Assembly (NCBI GenBank): GCA_001599715.1
Contig: BCHU01000009.1
Location: 372,001 to 436,000, forward strand
Direction of reading: 5' to 3'
Length of the DNA stretch: 64,000 nt
Source: Phaeotremella fagi
Lineage: Eukaryota; Basidiomycota; Tremellomycetes; Tremellales; Phaeotremellaceae
Positions 34,224 to 46,721 of the stretch are shown here, piece by piece. How positions within the stretch are numbered: the stretch's first letter is position 1; every line of letters begins with the position of its first letter. A program made the translations under genes and the position numbers. The notes beneath the pieces were generated by a model. That model searched no databases and had not been told where the DNA came from. It was given only the letters and a program-made list of their open reading frames with translations.

Positions 34224-34645
34224 CGAGTGGTTATGGGGAAACGGGAACGCATCAATGTTTTGAGAATATATATATAGGTTTGCTTCATTTCATTCATGTC
34301 AATAACGGCTCTGGCTCTGGTTCTGGTTTCTGGAAAGGAATTGTAATTTCATATCTCAAGCACATGCAAGTTTTTCATCTATTTTCGTACGTAACCAATG
34401 CATATATATCTCCTCACTTTCATGTGAATTGTAACTTCGCTGTTGGAAGTACCTTTAGCACAAGTATAAACGAATTCCAAACTTCATTCATAAAAACAAC
34501 TGACTTCTACAAAACCACCAAAATAGAAACTAAGAATCCTTCAACAACACAAACAAAGAGAAAAGAGATCCAGGAATCTAATAAATAGCTGTAAAAGTAC
34601 AAGAAATCATTGAATTCACAGTAGACTCCGCTTGTCATCTAAAGG
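34224..34645. other. Convergent 3' regions, 422 bp
   Basis: Between the stops of the 4E-T-like gene and the tail-anchored protein gene. Short TATATATA near 34268 and a GGTTCTGG-type repeat (34310-34330). Open frames here are short and have no splice support. Confidence 0.45.
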
Positions 34646-35504
34646 TCACACGAATCGACTAACGACCACAGCGACGACGACGATGACCACAAGAAGGAAA
34701 GTGAAGATCGTCAGAGCCCACGCGCATTTTTTGGCGTATTTGATTTCGGTCTGGGTTAGGGGTGGGTTTTCATCAGTACTCATACGTTCTCTTCACTGAA
34801 GGGGGGGTGACCTACTGTACGTAAGATCTCTATCATCTCCGCCTGTTTTTGGGCTTTTTCAGGGTCGATCTCTTGTTCGATTGGTTTGAGTGGGATCCAG
34901 AGGCTATAGATTAATAGCGAGTCAGTGTCAAGCTCAAAGTCACATTTCACTGGTTGATGATAGACATAAGACCTCACATCCACATCCCAATAATCCATAA
35001 GAGCGGACAAGCGAATCCCCATCTCCATAAACTCTTAGCTAAGGTTTTGGGTTCAGTCAATCCAACCTCTGAATAGACTGGTAAGAAATCTTCTGTGTTG
35101 TTTGGGTCGTCGAGGGTGAATGAGGGGGTTGATTGGTATGGCGGTACACCTGATCCGGTCTCCCCTCCATGGTGGAGGGGTGGATCAACTGATAAAATAT
35201 ATGTGGGCGAGGTGGAGACTGTATCAATAGAATGGAATGATGTTGGTCGTCCAGATCTTTCTTCAGTTTCGTGTTCGAAAGGATTCACTGGTGATGATGC
35301 AATTGGAGTGGTCTCGTGTGGTGGTAAAGGACTCGAATATATTGGTACGGGTTTACGTTTATTTCTAGGTGAACTTGAAGTCGGTGTGACCGGTGAGAAT
35401 GAAGGAAGATGAACTGGTGAAGGTGGTGAGGGGATAACTATGTCTAGTGGGTTCATGGTTGGTGAACGATGAATGGAACGAGTTGGTCGTGGTGGTGTTG
35501 ACAT
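34646..35504 (-). CDS. Membrane protein with C-terminal anchor, unknown
   Basis: Three exons (34978-35504, 34816-34903, 34646-34750), 239 aa. The first ~150 residues are Ser/Pro/Thr-rich and probably cytosolic and disordered (MSTPPRPTRSIHRSP..., many SPxR-like sites). Then LWRWGFACPLLWIIGMWILW, a first hydrophobic segment, a charged loop with EQEIDPEKAQKQAEMIEIL, and a second span at the extreme C-terminus (CAWALTIFTFLLVVIVVVAV...SRFV). The last exon was fixed by the phase-0 donor GTAGGT at 34815 and acceptor cccag. I do not recognise the family. Confidence 0.7.
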
Positions 35505-36104
35505 TTAATTAATGTTTTATGGAATTGTATAAAATGGAATGAGAATCCAAAAGTCATAACTTATATACCTTCGTATCCTTTCACCTCCCACTCCCACCTT
35601 GAAAATTCGCTTTCATTTCATAATCCAATCAATGCGCCCATCAAAACGCCACGCCACACACACACTCCCTTTGATCCTTTAAATGACGATTCCGTAACCA
35701 AGCGAGATAGTGCTAAAGTTACCATTCCACGTCTATGCTTAATCTAACCATAAAGGGATACTTAGGCAGGTAGACGCAGACTTAACTTGTGAGCTTTGAT
35801 GTCATCTTAAAACCAACGGTCCGTGGCGTTTTCCTACGTTTCAAAAGTCCTTTTCCCTTGGATTTCATGTGATTTTCATAAGAAAAAAAAAACATTTTTA
35901 TGGGACAACTGATAAATTTTATGATTCATATTTAGAATGTTTAAGAAACTTTTATAGAAACAAAGAAAGGATAATTAAGATTAATTCAATTAAAAAGAGA
36001 AAAGGGTCAAAAAAGAAATGAAAATTTCAAGGGAAGGACGAAAGAACGGCGATGACACCGTGCGTTTTAAGTGGATCGAATCAAATCAAAAAGGATGATC
36101 CACT
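35505..36104. promoter_or_regulatory. Upstream of the anchored-protein gene; TATA box
   Basis: A TATATAA-type box on the minus strand is at about 35561-35567, some 60 bp before the ATG at 35504. The left-to-right remainder (35880-36060) is A-rich and AT-rich and forms the 3' side of the fasciclin gene. No coding frame I can support. Confidence 0.5.
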
Positions 36105-37375
36105 CTAGATGAGAAGGTAACTACCACCTAGAACCATACCGGCGACGGCGAAGATTGAACCGATGAGTGAGTTACCTAATTGGAATTCTACACCTCTACC
36201 AGCGGCAGCTTTTGAGGTTGCTGAAGAAGCTGTAGCAGTTGATGCGGCTGATGTAGCGGTGACTGCACCAGTTGCTTCGGTTGAAGTTGCCTAAAGTGGA
36301 GTCAGTGGAATGTAGATTGATATTTTGGATCAACTTACAGCAGCGGCAGCAGCACTTGAAGCGGCGGCAGCGGCGGCGGTAGCGTTTGAAAGAGGGTTCA
36401 AGAGGACACCATCGATCAAATGAACGACACCGTTGTTGATGATGATATCGGATTGAACGATCTTGGCAGTTGACGTACCACTGGTAACGAAAGAACCTGT
36501 TGAGTTGGTAACGAAAGTGAAAGGTTCACCACCTGCTGAAGTGTAGTTGGCAGAGGCAAGGTTGGTTGAATAAACGGCTGTACCGTTGATAACGTGGTTA
36601 GCAAGGATGGTAGCGATGGAAGAAGTGTTGAGTGAACCCAAAGCTGAAGAGATGTTGGCAATAGCAGCGTTGTTAGGTGCGAAGATGGTTACACCAGGAG
36701 CGGCAGCTAATGGAGCCAACAAACCAGTCATTTGAATGACACCAGCAAGAGACGGGAATAACGTAGTAGCGATAGTTGAAATGTTTGGTGGTAAAGTTAA
36801 AACTTCTGGGATCACGTAAACGTAAAGATTAGCAGCCATGGCTGGACCTTGAACGGTGAAATTATCAGTTGCTTGAATAATGTTGAATGCAGTAGCGTTG
36901 GTTGCCGTGTTACTTAGAACGAGTGGTGCAGAGAAATTACCGGGGAGACTGAATCCGTTACCTTTGAGTAAAGTTCTGGCGATGGTGTGAGCTGGGGCGG
37001 CTGAGACACCTGAAGCGGAATAGGTGTTGTTCAAGATGTGGTAGGAGAGGATTTGGGTGATGAGATCGGTGTTGGCGAGTGTTGATGCGGAAACATTGGC
37101 GAAAGCAGCGTTGGATGGTGCAAAGACTGTTTTGTTACCTGTAGCCAGTTGAGCGAGTAAAGCTTGACCAGAAGTGGTGTTGGCGATAGCTGATGCGGCA
37201 CCGACTAAACCAGTAAGGTTGGCTTGGCTGTGACGAGTTAGAGGGTGTACAACTTGTGGTAAACTCACGTTAAAGCACCAAGGACAGCTTGAAGGTATGC
37301 GGCAGTTGCAGTTGCGTTTTGAGCGTATGCGATAGCAGGAGCTAAGACGAGAGCGGTAAGAGTTGAAACTCGCAT
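36105..37375 (-). CDS. GPI-anchored fasciclin (FAS1) domain protein
   Basis: Cell-surface adhesion-type protein with two FAS1 domains. Signal peptide MRVSTLTALVLAPAIAYAQN from 37375. The first FAS1 domain runs from about TQANLTGLVGAASAI with KTVFAPSNAAFANVSA and ILSYHILNNTY; the second from FPSLAGVIQMTGLLAPLAA with VTIFAPNNAAIANISS, ILANHVINGTAVYS and DIIINNGVVHLIDGVLL. Many N-glycosylation sequons are seen. A Ser/Ala/Thr-rich stretch follows, and the last exon ends with a hydrophobic tail (LIGSIFAVAGMVLGGSYLLI), fitting a GPI attachment signal with an omega site in the AAAGR region. Three exons, two introns. Fasciclin proteins in basidiomycetes serve adhesion and cell-wall roles; the partner is unknown. 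Confidence 0.92.
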
Positions 37376-38398
37376 TTTGATTTGGGTGTGTGAATGTAGG
37401 TGTATTAGAGTGTAGTTATTAGAGAATGAGTTTGGAGGTGGAATAAGAACGTAGAAGTAAAAGAGAGAAAGCTAAAAGCACGAGTGGATCCTATTTTTGG
37501 TCTTTTGGGGGGAAATGGAATGGATTGGATTGGATTGGATTCAGACTGGGACTGGAATTGGCTGGTGCGGGTGATTCCTTTTGGTGGTGATCGCGATGAC
37601 AGCTTGAGGTGAATTTGATGGAACGGGTTTATAGATCGTAGAGTGTAGGTGAAGGAATTACTGTATGGGGTAATTGGGATGAAGAGAATACGGTGTGTAG
37701 TGCGTGATGCATGTTTTAGCTGTTGGTCACGAGATGCAATGTAATGGTGGAGGTGAGCCTCGAGGTGGGAAGGAGGAGGAAGGTTTGAAATAATACTATA
37801 AGGTACAAGTGCAAGTGCCGGCAGCTAGCAGATCGGGGAATTACTTTACATACTTGGTACGCTTAGCGAAAATGAAAATGAAAATGCTTATACTTTCTTA
37901 TCTATTCCAACTCCTCAAGTACCTTCTAAGGCAAGTAGGCTACCGGTCCATTAAACAGCTACCTATTTACATTCACCTCTCTCTCTCAATCCTGGTAGGG
38001 CAAGTCATCAAACCTTGACTCTACCAATTCATGCCTTGAACCGATGAAAATCCAGCCTGTGCCTGAAGGGATTGAGATCAGATCGATCTTTTCTTAAGAT
38101 CTATGACGTTACTGTTTGTGGGGACTCCATTTGCTTATTGCGTTAATGACGTGTCAATTCAAAGATCACATTGCCGAAATGTTCGGACCGTGTTACCGAC
38201 TTATGCCGTTGGTTAACGGTCAATTGGTATACTGTATCGTGATAGTTGGTATTAATCTCTATCTTTATTGATTCATTCAATCATTCAATTCTTTATATAT
38301 ATTGACTTTGTCTTTCATTCGCCAGTCTACCTTAGTCCCTTATTCAAGACTTGCTTTTCCTCTTTCACTTCCACTTCCATTCTCAAATCATAAACACA
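37376..38398. promoter_or_regulatory. Divergent promoter, 1.0 kb, fasciclin / YciI gene
   Basis: Upstream of both genes. A run of GGATT repeats is at 37520-37541. A TATATATA box is at 38294-38301, about 100 bp before the YciI ATG. The plus-strand frame at 37809-38018 has no codon signal and is not taken as a gene. Confidence 0.5.
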
Positions 38399-38776
38399 AT
38401 GCCTTCCTTCCTTTGCTACTGTCCAGACCTCCCAGAGTCGTTAGCCAGAAGACTAGAAGTCAGACCACAACATTTAGCAGAAGCCAAACCAGAAGTCGAT
38501 GCTGGAATCATGGGTAGGTCGTTTGACTTATAATTTTCCGGTATAGGTTAATAACAACCCTTGTCTCTAGAATACGGTAGACCACTGCTCCCATTCCCAG
38601 GTGCTAAACCACACGGATTAACTTTACCACCTGGAACCCCCAACATTGGAGGTTCATTCATGGTTTATAAATTCGATAATCTCGAGGCTTGTTGGGAAAG
38701 ACTTCGAGCTGACGTTTATTGGAAAGCTAACATTTGGGATAAGGAGAAGATGATCGTTCATGAGTTGGCTGTTTAG
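38399..38776 (+). CDS. YciI-like (YCII domain) protein
   Basis: Small protein of the YciI fold (dimeric alpha+beta barrel), family members of which are mostly uncharacterised. Two exons (38399-38513, 38571-38776), 106 aa. It begins MPSFLCYCPDLPESLARRL, then DAGIMEYGRPLLPFPG, GSFMVYKFDNLEACWERLRA, DVYWKANIWDKEKM and IVHELAV at the end. These fit the YciI pattern of a central G..G..L, a ..V.....S.EEA....DP(Y)...G beta-alpha unit. Intron is 57 nt. Reaction unknown. Confidence 0.85.
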
Positions 38777-38977
38777 TTGGGTTTGGGAGGTAGGTCGTTG
38801 TGCTTTGGTTTAATGTACAGAATCGTTGACTGTTAGTGTAGGGGTACAAGTACAAATGCATTCTTTCAATTTCTCTCCGGGCAATATAGTATTAGTACAC
38901 GAAAGTCTGTACACGAAAGTCTTGAAATATGATTTCACCACTACCAATTCCCTCTTTCACTTCCCCCCTTGAATCCT

Positions 38978-41896
38978 TCAAGCAGCATCAATCAAATCTC
39001 CCATTTCCCCAACATCCTCATCGACAGCTTTACCTTTACCTTTATTGATCTCACCCTCGGCCTCCAAAGAATTACCAGTGAGGGGAGGTAAACCCGCACT
39101 ACCCAGTACACCATCAAACAATCTTTCATTGAATTGAACATGATTACTTGGAGTTTGTTGATTACCATCACCGGACCAGATAATTCTTGGATCTTGACCT
39201 TGATCGTCTTCTTCGTCTTCTTCACTTTGTACTGGAACGTTCTTCTCTTCAATTGAGATTGGTTCATGTGGGTTGGTCTCTTTGATTAACGCGTACTGCT
39301 GTAATGGGTGTGGGATGGTGTTGTTGTTCCCATTTCCGGTACCTGTTACAGTACCAGTACCGACGGTTGAGGTATAATCTTCGCGACTGGCTTCTGATAA
39401 TGGTGGAAGTCGATAGGTCTCTTTATGGTTTGAATTCATATCGATATCTAAGCCTTGATCACTGATATAAGGTAACCCATCTTCATAAGATGTTTGTTGT
39501 GAGTGAACATGAGTATGAGCGTGAGACTGAGAGTGATGTTGATAATCATTACCTAAATGATGTTGTTGTTGATTTTGGAAAGGATGTTCCCAATAACTTC
39601 TTTCAATCTCAATATTCTCCGAGAAAGGTACATTATGACTATGAGCTCTGACATACTCCTGTCCATTCCATGTATACTCTTGACCGTCACCCGTAAAATT
39701 TGAGACGTTGACACCACCAATCATTGGATCGTTAGCTTCATACGAAGATCCAAGTGGCGGTAAATGATACATTGAATTTTGAGTGTCGTGAATACCATGA
39801 TGATGATTGTGGTTGAAATTATAACTCGGTTGATGATCAAACAAAACTCCTTGATTCAATTCATATCCCAAAGGTAAATACCCGTTGGTATATTGTATAT
39901 GCTGAGCACCAGGATGAGTAGTATGGGCATGTGGTTGGGAAACACCAGTGGTCGAATTAAAAGGTAAAGCAGCGTTCGAATTCGGTTGACGTTGTTCAAT
40001 CCCAATAGCACGATTACCAGTTCCCTGAACTTGATTCCCATAAAGATGGTTGAGATTCATGTTCAGAATGGAAGCGTTCCCCAATAAATTCTGTCTCATT
40101 TGTTTAGCTCTGTTTTGAGCTTTCTGAGCTCTAATCGCGCCCTTTGAAAGTTGACCAGTTTCACGACGACGTCTTCATGAAAACAGCGTCAATTCTTTTA
40201 TTCGTTCTAGTATATAAGGTAGGAATAGACTTACCGTCGTGAACTGGTTCCACTAGCTACACTACCCCCACTCCCGAATTCACCTTCACTATCCCCATCA
40301 CCATTTTCAGATCTAGCAATCATCTGTTCCTTGATCCCACTCTCCAAATCGTTACCAGCTTTCCCTTTGATAAGGAGATCAGCGACAGCTTCGACTTTTT
40401 CATCTTCTGCCGGATCTTTTCGGACTCTTCGTCGAATGATGTCGGTTCTTCGATTGACTGGTTGATATCGATATCCTGGGTATCTATTGTTTTTTTGGTT
40501 TATCGTTAGTCCAAGAAAGGGAGTTTTGGGGTTTTGACCTACTTCCTCTTGTGTTCCTCTTTCTCTCTTTCAGCCTCCGCCTCGAATCTAGCTCTGACTT
40601 CAAGAGGAGCTGCAGCCCACATCTTCGCGACCTATCAAGTATCAGTCTATCATTCGACATTAACATTCCAGACTTGAAATGTACTGACCACAACAGATAT
40701 ATTCTGATGCTTAACCTCGACAGAGGGTGGAATCAGATTGTTATCGGTAACATGTTTCCTGAACAGGATGAAAGAGTTTCTGGCTCTTTTGATATGACCT
40801 TCCGGTTGCTATATCAGTCGTTAGTCAAGTTGACAGATTATCATTACATCTCAGAAAAGTCAGGACTTACCTTTCTAGCATGACTTTTTTTAGCTTTAGG
40901 CGGTGGAACACCTTCACTATCGATTGGAGTCTCTATCCCGTTCTCAGATCCATTCCCGACATTAGTGTTAGCAACGTAACCAATCAAATCTGAAATTCCA
41001 CTATCAACCGAATCGGTTCGTTTATGACCATGACCGTGATTCATGAACTCAACATCACTAGTCAAATAACCCATTGAAGAATCATTAGAAATAGTTGATG
41101 GGGGTTGTGAATCCCCAATCGAGCTGACTGAACCGGATAACGATTCTTGATATCGATGAGTACCGAGGTTCTTGGTTTGCAGGGATAACCAAGGGTTTCT
41201 TTGGGAGTTCTGTGATTGACTTCGTTGGGGGATAGGAATTTGGATTGGTAGAGTAGCAGTTTCTTCGGCGAGTTTTGGATCTATCGTCAAACCAATTTGA
41301 GTGTTCTTGTATGTACCGGTTGTGATGTTGGGCATTGTATTAGTTCGAACTGGTTTTCTTGGAATGATAGTTCCACCACCGTTCAAATTCATTTGAATTG
41401 GATTGACAGAACTTGGATATACTTGATTACCTTGTGAATCTTCTTGGAATGGGAATCCCTGATCTTGAGTACTATCAGTTTTGAATAGTGTGTTGGTGTT
41501 GGAATCTTGTCCAAGGGGGGTTTCTTGAATACCATTAATGTTGGTAGCTTCGTGTTCGGTAACAACGTTAGTAGACTCTGGTAAAGGTGTGAGTGAAGAT
41601 GTAGCTCGTTCTTGACGTTCTTGTTTAGTTTCGATCAACTGATTCTCAGCAATATCAACTGGAACATCTAGGATTTGGTTCGGGGTCGAAGAATCGTTAG
41701 AAAGTACTGCTGGACTACGTCGAGGGATGGATGAGATTTCCAACTCCGATTGAAGACTTTTAGTACCTTGTGGAAAATGGTTGTTAATTTTTTTGTCTAG
41801 CTCATAAGAAAATTTTGACTTACCATCACTAACTCCTTCCGTGAACCCATGGATACAACCACCTAAATGGTATTCATCAAGACCTGACATCGACAT
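38978..41896 (-). CDS. HMG-box transcription factor
   Basis: DNA-binding HMG-box protein of the fungal mating/development type (Ste11/Prf1/Mat2-like). Starts MSMSGLDEYHLGGC at 41896. After ~300 disordered residues, the box reads HIKRARNSFILFRKHVTDNN, KHQNISVVVAKMWAAAPLEV, RARFEAEAEREKEEHKRKYP and GYRYQPV, split by introns after ISVV and after EEHKRK. The basic R-rich stretch RRTDIIRRRVRKDP follows, then an Asn/Gln/His-rich C-terminus ending GEMGDLIDAA. The box most resembles the fungal MATA_HMG class. Downstream parts are low-complexity and may be activation regions. In Cryptococcus such a factor (Mat2) drives pheromone response, but orthology is not shown here. Confidence 0.85.
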
Positions 41897-42802
41897 GACA
41901 ATGGTAATACTGTATACTTTGGTAAAAGGTACTACAGTATGAGTGGGTGGCGAAGAAGACTACTCAAAAAGTATAGAGACAGTCTACCGCTTTGTGTTGT
42001 TGATTGATAGTTTGGTAAAAAAAGAAATTAACGTGAAAGGTTTAGATAAACCGATAATCCAGTCCAAGTGAATGTGAATAGAAAGATATTTGTATAAAAA
42101 TATGGAAAAATAAGATAAAAGAGTAATAAACTAAGGATGAATATTGAAATGAATTAGAAAGGGAAGACCTTATCTCAGGAAAATAACCCGATAAATATTT
42201 AATCTATTTTTTCTTTCTAGAACAATTTTGCGATTTCTTTTGATATGTTTCTTACCTTTCATTCAATGAAATGTTTGAACAAAAGTTGGAGCACGTATGA
42301 TCTCATCAAGGATTGATTGATGAAAGGATGGAACATTGTAGAAAGGAGTTTTGAAAGGAGATGGTTGTCGCTGCGGTCTTCTTGGAGTTGATGGTCGTGT
42401 GTTCAGGAGTAGGAGTAAGGGGGAAGGGGGAAGGGGCTGCTTTGTTTGTTAGACTAAGCGAGGATTGTCTGTGAACGTTACTCGTCTTTCAGTAAATGTC
42501 ACTTGAAGAGTAAGTCACACACCTTATAGCGTTTTCCTTGTTACAGTACGTTCCATTCATCCTTTGTCGTGGATCACCCTCGTTTGAGTCGTTATATGAT
42601 TTAGTGTACTCATACCTTTGTCATTCAATGAAAGTGTGCAATGTGGCTAATGACTTTCTGCCACTTGCTCAACTTCCTAACACAGACCGTCACGCACGCA
42701 CATTCAGCAGAGTTTCCTTAGCAACGGTCGCCATGGAGAGGATGACCGACTCACTCATTTCCTTATCTCACTTTGAATGTCATCCTATAACTATTTACAA
42801 CC
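41897..42802. other. Divergent upstream region, 906 bp
   Basis: Leader and promoter of the HMG-box gene (left) and of the following membrane-protein gene. Contains a GGGGGAAGGGGG run near 42418-42436 and AT-rich DNA at 42060-42260. A long open frame here (42538-42960) lacks an ATG at its start and is not accepted. Confidence 0.45.
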
Positions 42803-43600
42803 ATGAACAAAATAGACACTGCTCAAACATCTCAAAATCCAACCAAAATCGGTCACGACGACGTACCCCTAGTAAATTCTTATCTCACAACTCTCATTTC
42901 AAATTCCAAAGATACCATCAGAAAGGAATTACAAATTTCAGCTATCCATCACCTTTTTAACCATTTCATCAATCTCTCAATTCTCCTCTACGTGTATCAC
43001 AATCGGAACTCTAAAGACGAACAAGATTTTGAATTATTTTCAATGAAAATTCATAATCAAGGATCGCGTGTTCACCAAATTTGTTTTTATATCGTTCTTG
43101 TCAGTATCACAAGATTTCATTTAAAGGTGTTCGATTATGGAATCAGGTCGAGACGTGTCTATTCTAATATCCAAAGACTAGAATCAGCTTTGGATAAAAT
43201 GGTACAATCCAACTCGAACCTCAACGTCAAAGTCAGTAAAATCCCACTTATCAAATGGGGTGTGTTGATGTATCCGTTGATAACCTACGTCTCTGTAAAA
43301 TCGCTTTCATACTATACATCAGAACAAAATGGATTAACATTCGTCATTCCATCCAAATCATTTTATTATCAAATTCTATCAACTGGTTTATCGTTTTTCT
43401 ATCTGATTAATACTTTCCGAACTGCTGTCTTCATTTTGAATTCAAGAGTCTTCAATCTATATCGACATTCTACACTCGAACCCGTTCAGAAAAAACAATT
43501 GATACTTGATATAGTTGGTCAATCGCTTGATGTAACTGCTGGAGGCGGGATGGTGATGATACTGTTTCAACCTGTTGAGGAGATAAAGAATGAAGAATGA
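42803..43600 (+). CDS. Small multi-pass membrane protein, unknown
   Basis: One uninterrupted frame from ATG 42803, 265 aa. Hydrophobic segments: LFNHFINLSILLYVYH, ICFYIVLVSITRF, WGVLMYPLITYVSVKSL and ILSTGLSFFYLINTFRTAVFIL, which suggests three or four membrane spans. The N-terminus has polar residues and several Ser/Thr. Codon use is AT-leaning, unlike the highly expressed genes nearby. I do not recognise it and cannot rule out that it is a fast-evolving orphan. Confidence 0.6.
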   Translation: MNKIDTAQTSQNPTKIGHDDVPLVNSYLTTLISNSKDTIRKELQISAIHHLFNHFINLSILLYVYHNRNSKDEQDFELFSMKIHNQGSRVHQICFYIVLVSITRFHLKVFDYGIRSRRVYSNIQRLESALDKMVQSNSNLNVKVSKIPLIKWGVLMYPLITYVSVKSLSYYTSEQNGLTFVIPSKSFYYQILSTGLSFFYLINTFRTAVFILNSRVFNLYRHSTLEPVQKKQLILDIVGQSLDVTAGGGMVMILFQPVEEIKNEE

Positions 43601-44004
43601 GGGATGAAGGGAATGGACAGGCAGTACATCAGTCTCTGTATACCCTTCCATTCAGTATGTGAACCTTCAATCGATGACCAAATGTGCTACTATGACTACA
43701 CTTATACGTGAACTGCAGTCATTTGCCGATATCACCTTGACACATTTGACCGAACGTACTGGAGTCGAACATCTTGGACAACGTGTTTGGGGTGTCTGGA
43801 TATGAAAGGACTTAGATTCGAGAATGACGAGTAGTACGTCCACGCAACCGAAATGATCAACCCATAACTCAACTGTAACCTCATATCATCTGAAGAAAAT
43901 AATTTTCTGATGCATAGTTGATTTTCCCTTCTTTCAACCCATATTCTTTATTTTGATTTGGTTCCATCCCTCTCATCCTTTTTCAAAATCAAATCCAACT
44001 TTGT
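43601..44004. other. Intergenic, 404 bp
   Basis: 3' regions of the two convergent genes. No supported feature. Confidence 0.5.
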
Positions 44005-44863
44005 TTATTTATCCAACTCAGCTTGAGTTTGATGACCCTTCTGTTCCTCATCCATAGCAACTTTAGGAGCGTCAGTTCTCTGAGAAAAAAGAATTTCGAT
44101 TGATCAGTATCTATCTATCAAGGGTAAAGAACAGAAGAAGAGCTCACTTCAGCACGTTCGATACTGTTCTCTATCTCCTCCGCGGAGGGTTCATCACCTT
44201 CACCATCTTCAGAACCCGATTCCTTCTTTTCATCCTTCTTCTCATCAGCAGCTGGAGCTGGAGCTGGTGCAGGGTTTTTTTCCGTAGATGAAGATTTAGG
44301 TTTCTCTTGGGTAGCAGTTGAACCTTCACCGATAGTTTTCTCAGGTGCTAATTCCTTAGCACGTCCTACACCAGGAGCGGCAGAGGTGTGAGTATCATGT
44401 TTATCGGTTGTTGTTTTTGATGAATCGGTAGCCTATCGGTATGGTAAGTTCAACGTCATCAATCATCAGCTTTCAACTTACAGCTTCATCCTTCTCTTCA
44501 CTCTTCTCTTCAGCTGCAGCTGCGTTTGTTGGACCTTCATTCTCGCCCTTATCCTCTGATGATTTATGATCATGTCCGATGACTTTATGGGCAGCATGGG
44601 CGTCATGCGGTTTATTACCTCCTGGCATGAGGATGAAAGCGGTCTAAAACGTTGTTAGCTATATCCTGCTACGGGTACCAAGCTAAACTTACGAGACTTC
44701 CAAAAACAGCGACTGAACCTAACGCCCAAGTAGTATCGTTACCTTTCTTAGGTGCTGAGGTTGATGCTGCTCTTCTTGAGACTGCGACGTTGGAGCTGAT
44801 GAGGGAAGATCTAGCTGATTTAGCTGATCTGAGAGATAGACGTGCTGCTGTTCTGAATGACAT
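44005..44863 (-). CDS. Mitochondrial-targeted acidic protein, unknown
   Basis: Starts MSFRTAARLSLRSAKSARSS, an Arg/Ser-rich mitochondrial presequence, then RRAASTSAPKKGNDTTWALG and a membrane segment that runs through AVFGSLTAFILMPGG. The rest is highly charged and low-complexity (runs such as EEKSEEKDEA, APAPAPAADEKKDEKKE, EIENSIERAE) and ends QRTDAPKVAMDEE then KGHQTQAELDK before TAA at 44005-44007. Three introns. The layout (presequence, one span, acidic hydrophilic C-terminus) suggests an inner-membrane protein facing the intermembrane space. Family not recognised; similar proteins are likely restricted to basidiomycetes. A TATATATA element lies near 44951-44959. Confidence 0.7.
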
Positions 44864-45074
44864 TGTTGTTGTGTGAGAGAGATGTGTTTGATATGAAGAT
44901 AGAAATATAAGATATCAGATGAAGAAAGGAAGGAATAATCTGCTCTCCCAATATATATACTGCCATCATTCAACTTGATTCGGCCGTTTACGGAAAGGAA
45001 GACGTCATTGCCTACCTAACAATATTCAACTAACTACATATGCTGTTGTCAGGCTCATGTCAATACATGCATCT

Positions 45075-46418
45075 CTATCTAACAACACGAGTACTGTTCC
45101 CACTCCCAGTCAGATAAACTCGTTTAACACCCAACCCAGCACCTCCTGCCTCCAACAACATTTTCGTAGAAATAACATCCAAAGCCTTAATCTGTTCCAC
45201 AGTCGATAGAAGATTGTCGGGTACCGAAGTCGTACCAGACGATTTACTAGTGCCTTGATTCTCTATCAACCGTTTCGTACACTATGCAATGATCAGTTTA
45301 GATAGACTACCTTGAACCGTAACCCTGACATACAAGTTTAACTCCCCACCAAGATCTAGTTTTTCTTTTCCCATCTGATTTAGATCCCTCGGGTTCAGAT
45401 TCCATCTCCACAGCTCGTAGAAAATGTTTTAAAGCAAGTTGATAATCACTACATTAGTCGGTCAATTAACCGAATCCCCAAAGTTGTAAATCTGACCTAA
45501 CCTACCCAAGGGTATAAGCAATCTCACCAGATCTACAAACAGCGCCCGAGTCCCAAGGATTTATAAGAGTTAAGTGACCGATTGCAGTTATCGCCTGAGG
45601 ATATAATCCTGTATCACAGTATAGATCCGTTAAGAGTGACCAAGCGATAGGGTCTGAGTAGAAGATATCGAGATATTTTAGGAGAAGGGGGATGGAGGTT
45701 GAAGGTCCTGATGAGAGTGAGATTGCTAGTAGGCGTTGATGGGCGGACTAGAGTGATCTTTTAATACCATCATCATGACAAGGAGAAAACAGTTCGACGT
45801 ACAATATTCGTCTCATCCTCCTCCAACAATTTATCATACACTTGACGTGCACCTTCGACATTACCTCGAGCTTCGAGTCGGAGGCCATGGAGTAATGTTA
45901 CACGGGGCGATTTTGGGAATCTCTCTTGTAATAAATCGAGTTGATCCTGGAGATATGGTTAAGGCGATTGATCAATGAATTCTTCAAAGTATAGGCCAAC
46001 TTACAATCGCTAATCGTATCCTCCCAAAATCTAAAGCTGCAATCGCTAGTTGTTCTCTGATAGACCATTCTAATTTGAATTTGGATCAATAAAGATATTG
46101 CAATTGGTCGTTGTAGGTTATCAACCAGGTCCAGATAAACCTTTCAATCAACCATCTGATTCTTCAGGACTCAGAAGGACGACCCGAGCATCACCACTCC
46201 TTATGCATTCCCATAAACATAGATCCAGATTCTCCAACCAAGACGTTTCCCAAATAAGACATGAAAGAAATAAGAAATCAACACTCACCTTGATCACCTA
46301 GATTACCAACTCTCAAAACCCTTTGGGCAACCTCCAAAACTTCATCTGATCTTCTTGCACCAATATTCCTCCATCTCGCTAGTAGTTCCAGATCTTCTGA
46401 ATGCCTGGATGATGACAT
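45075..46418 (-). CDS. EMC2: ER membrane protein complex subunit 2 (TPR)
   Basis: Cytosolic TPR subunit of the EMC insertase, which places tail-anchored and multi-pass proteins in the ER. Starts MSSSRHSEDLELLARWRNIG at 46418; earlier codons in this frame lack an ATG. Key match to Emc2: RFPKSPRVTLLHGLRLEARG, then NVEGARQVYDKLLEEDETN, SAHQRLLAISLSSG, IPLLLKYLDIFYSDPIAWSL, LTDLYCDTGLYPQAI and GDYQLALKHFLRAVEMESEP. About seven short introns, the final one just before CTKRLIENQG; ends GSGNSTRVVR. The TPR spacing and AWSLLTDLY motif are typical. Confidence 0.9.
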
Positions 46419-46721
46419 TGTAGGAATGTCTGTTGATAATGGAGGCGATGGAGTAAACAGTGATTCCAAGAGTGTCCTACTTATTTGGTGCTTTTATTTC
46501 ATCACTTCGCGCCAACGTGGCAATTTACAAAGTACACAGCAGTACTTGTACAATCAATTTACTTCATTTGGAATCGTACAAACAAACTACTCACTACCTC
46601 TATGTAATCTCGACTTATGGTATAGAGATCGGACGAAAGCTACTAACTAAAGAGAAATCGAAGAAAAACGAGTTCAAGAGTCTAGAACAAACTACGTATA
46701 TATAGATGTTTCTGCGATTCA
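46419..46721. other. Intergenic, 303 bp
   Basis: Promoter side of EMC2 and 3' side of the four-pass protein. TATATATA near 46697. No gene supported. Confidence 0.45.

Noticed and set aside
42538..42960. 140-codon plus-strand open frame before the membrane orphan
   Set aside because: It begins at TTG, not ATG, overlaps the better ORF at 42803 in another frame, and has no domain or splice support.
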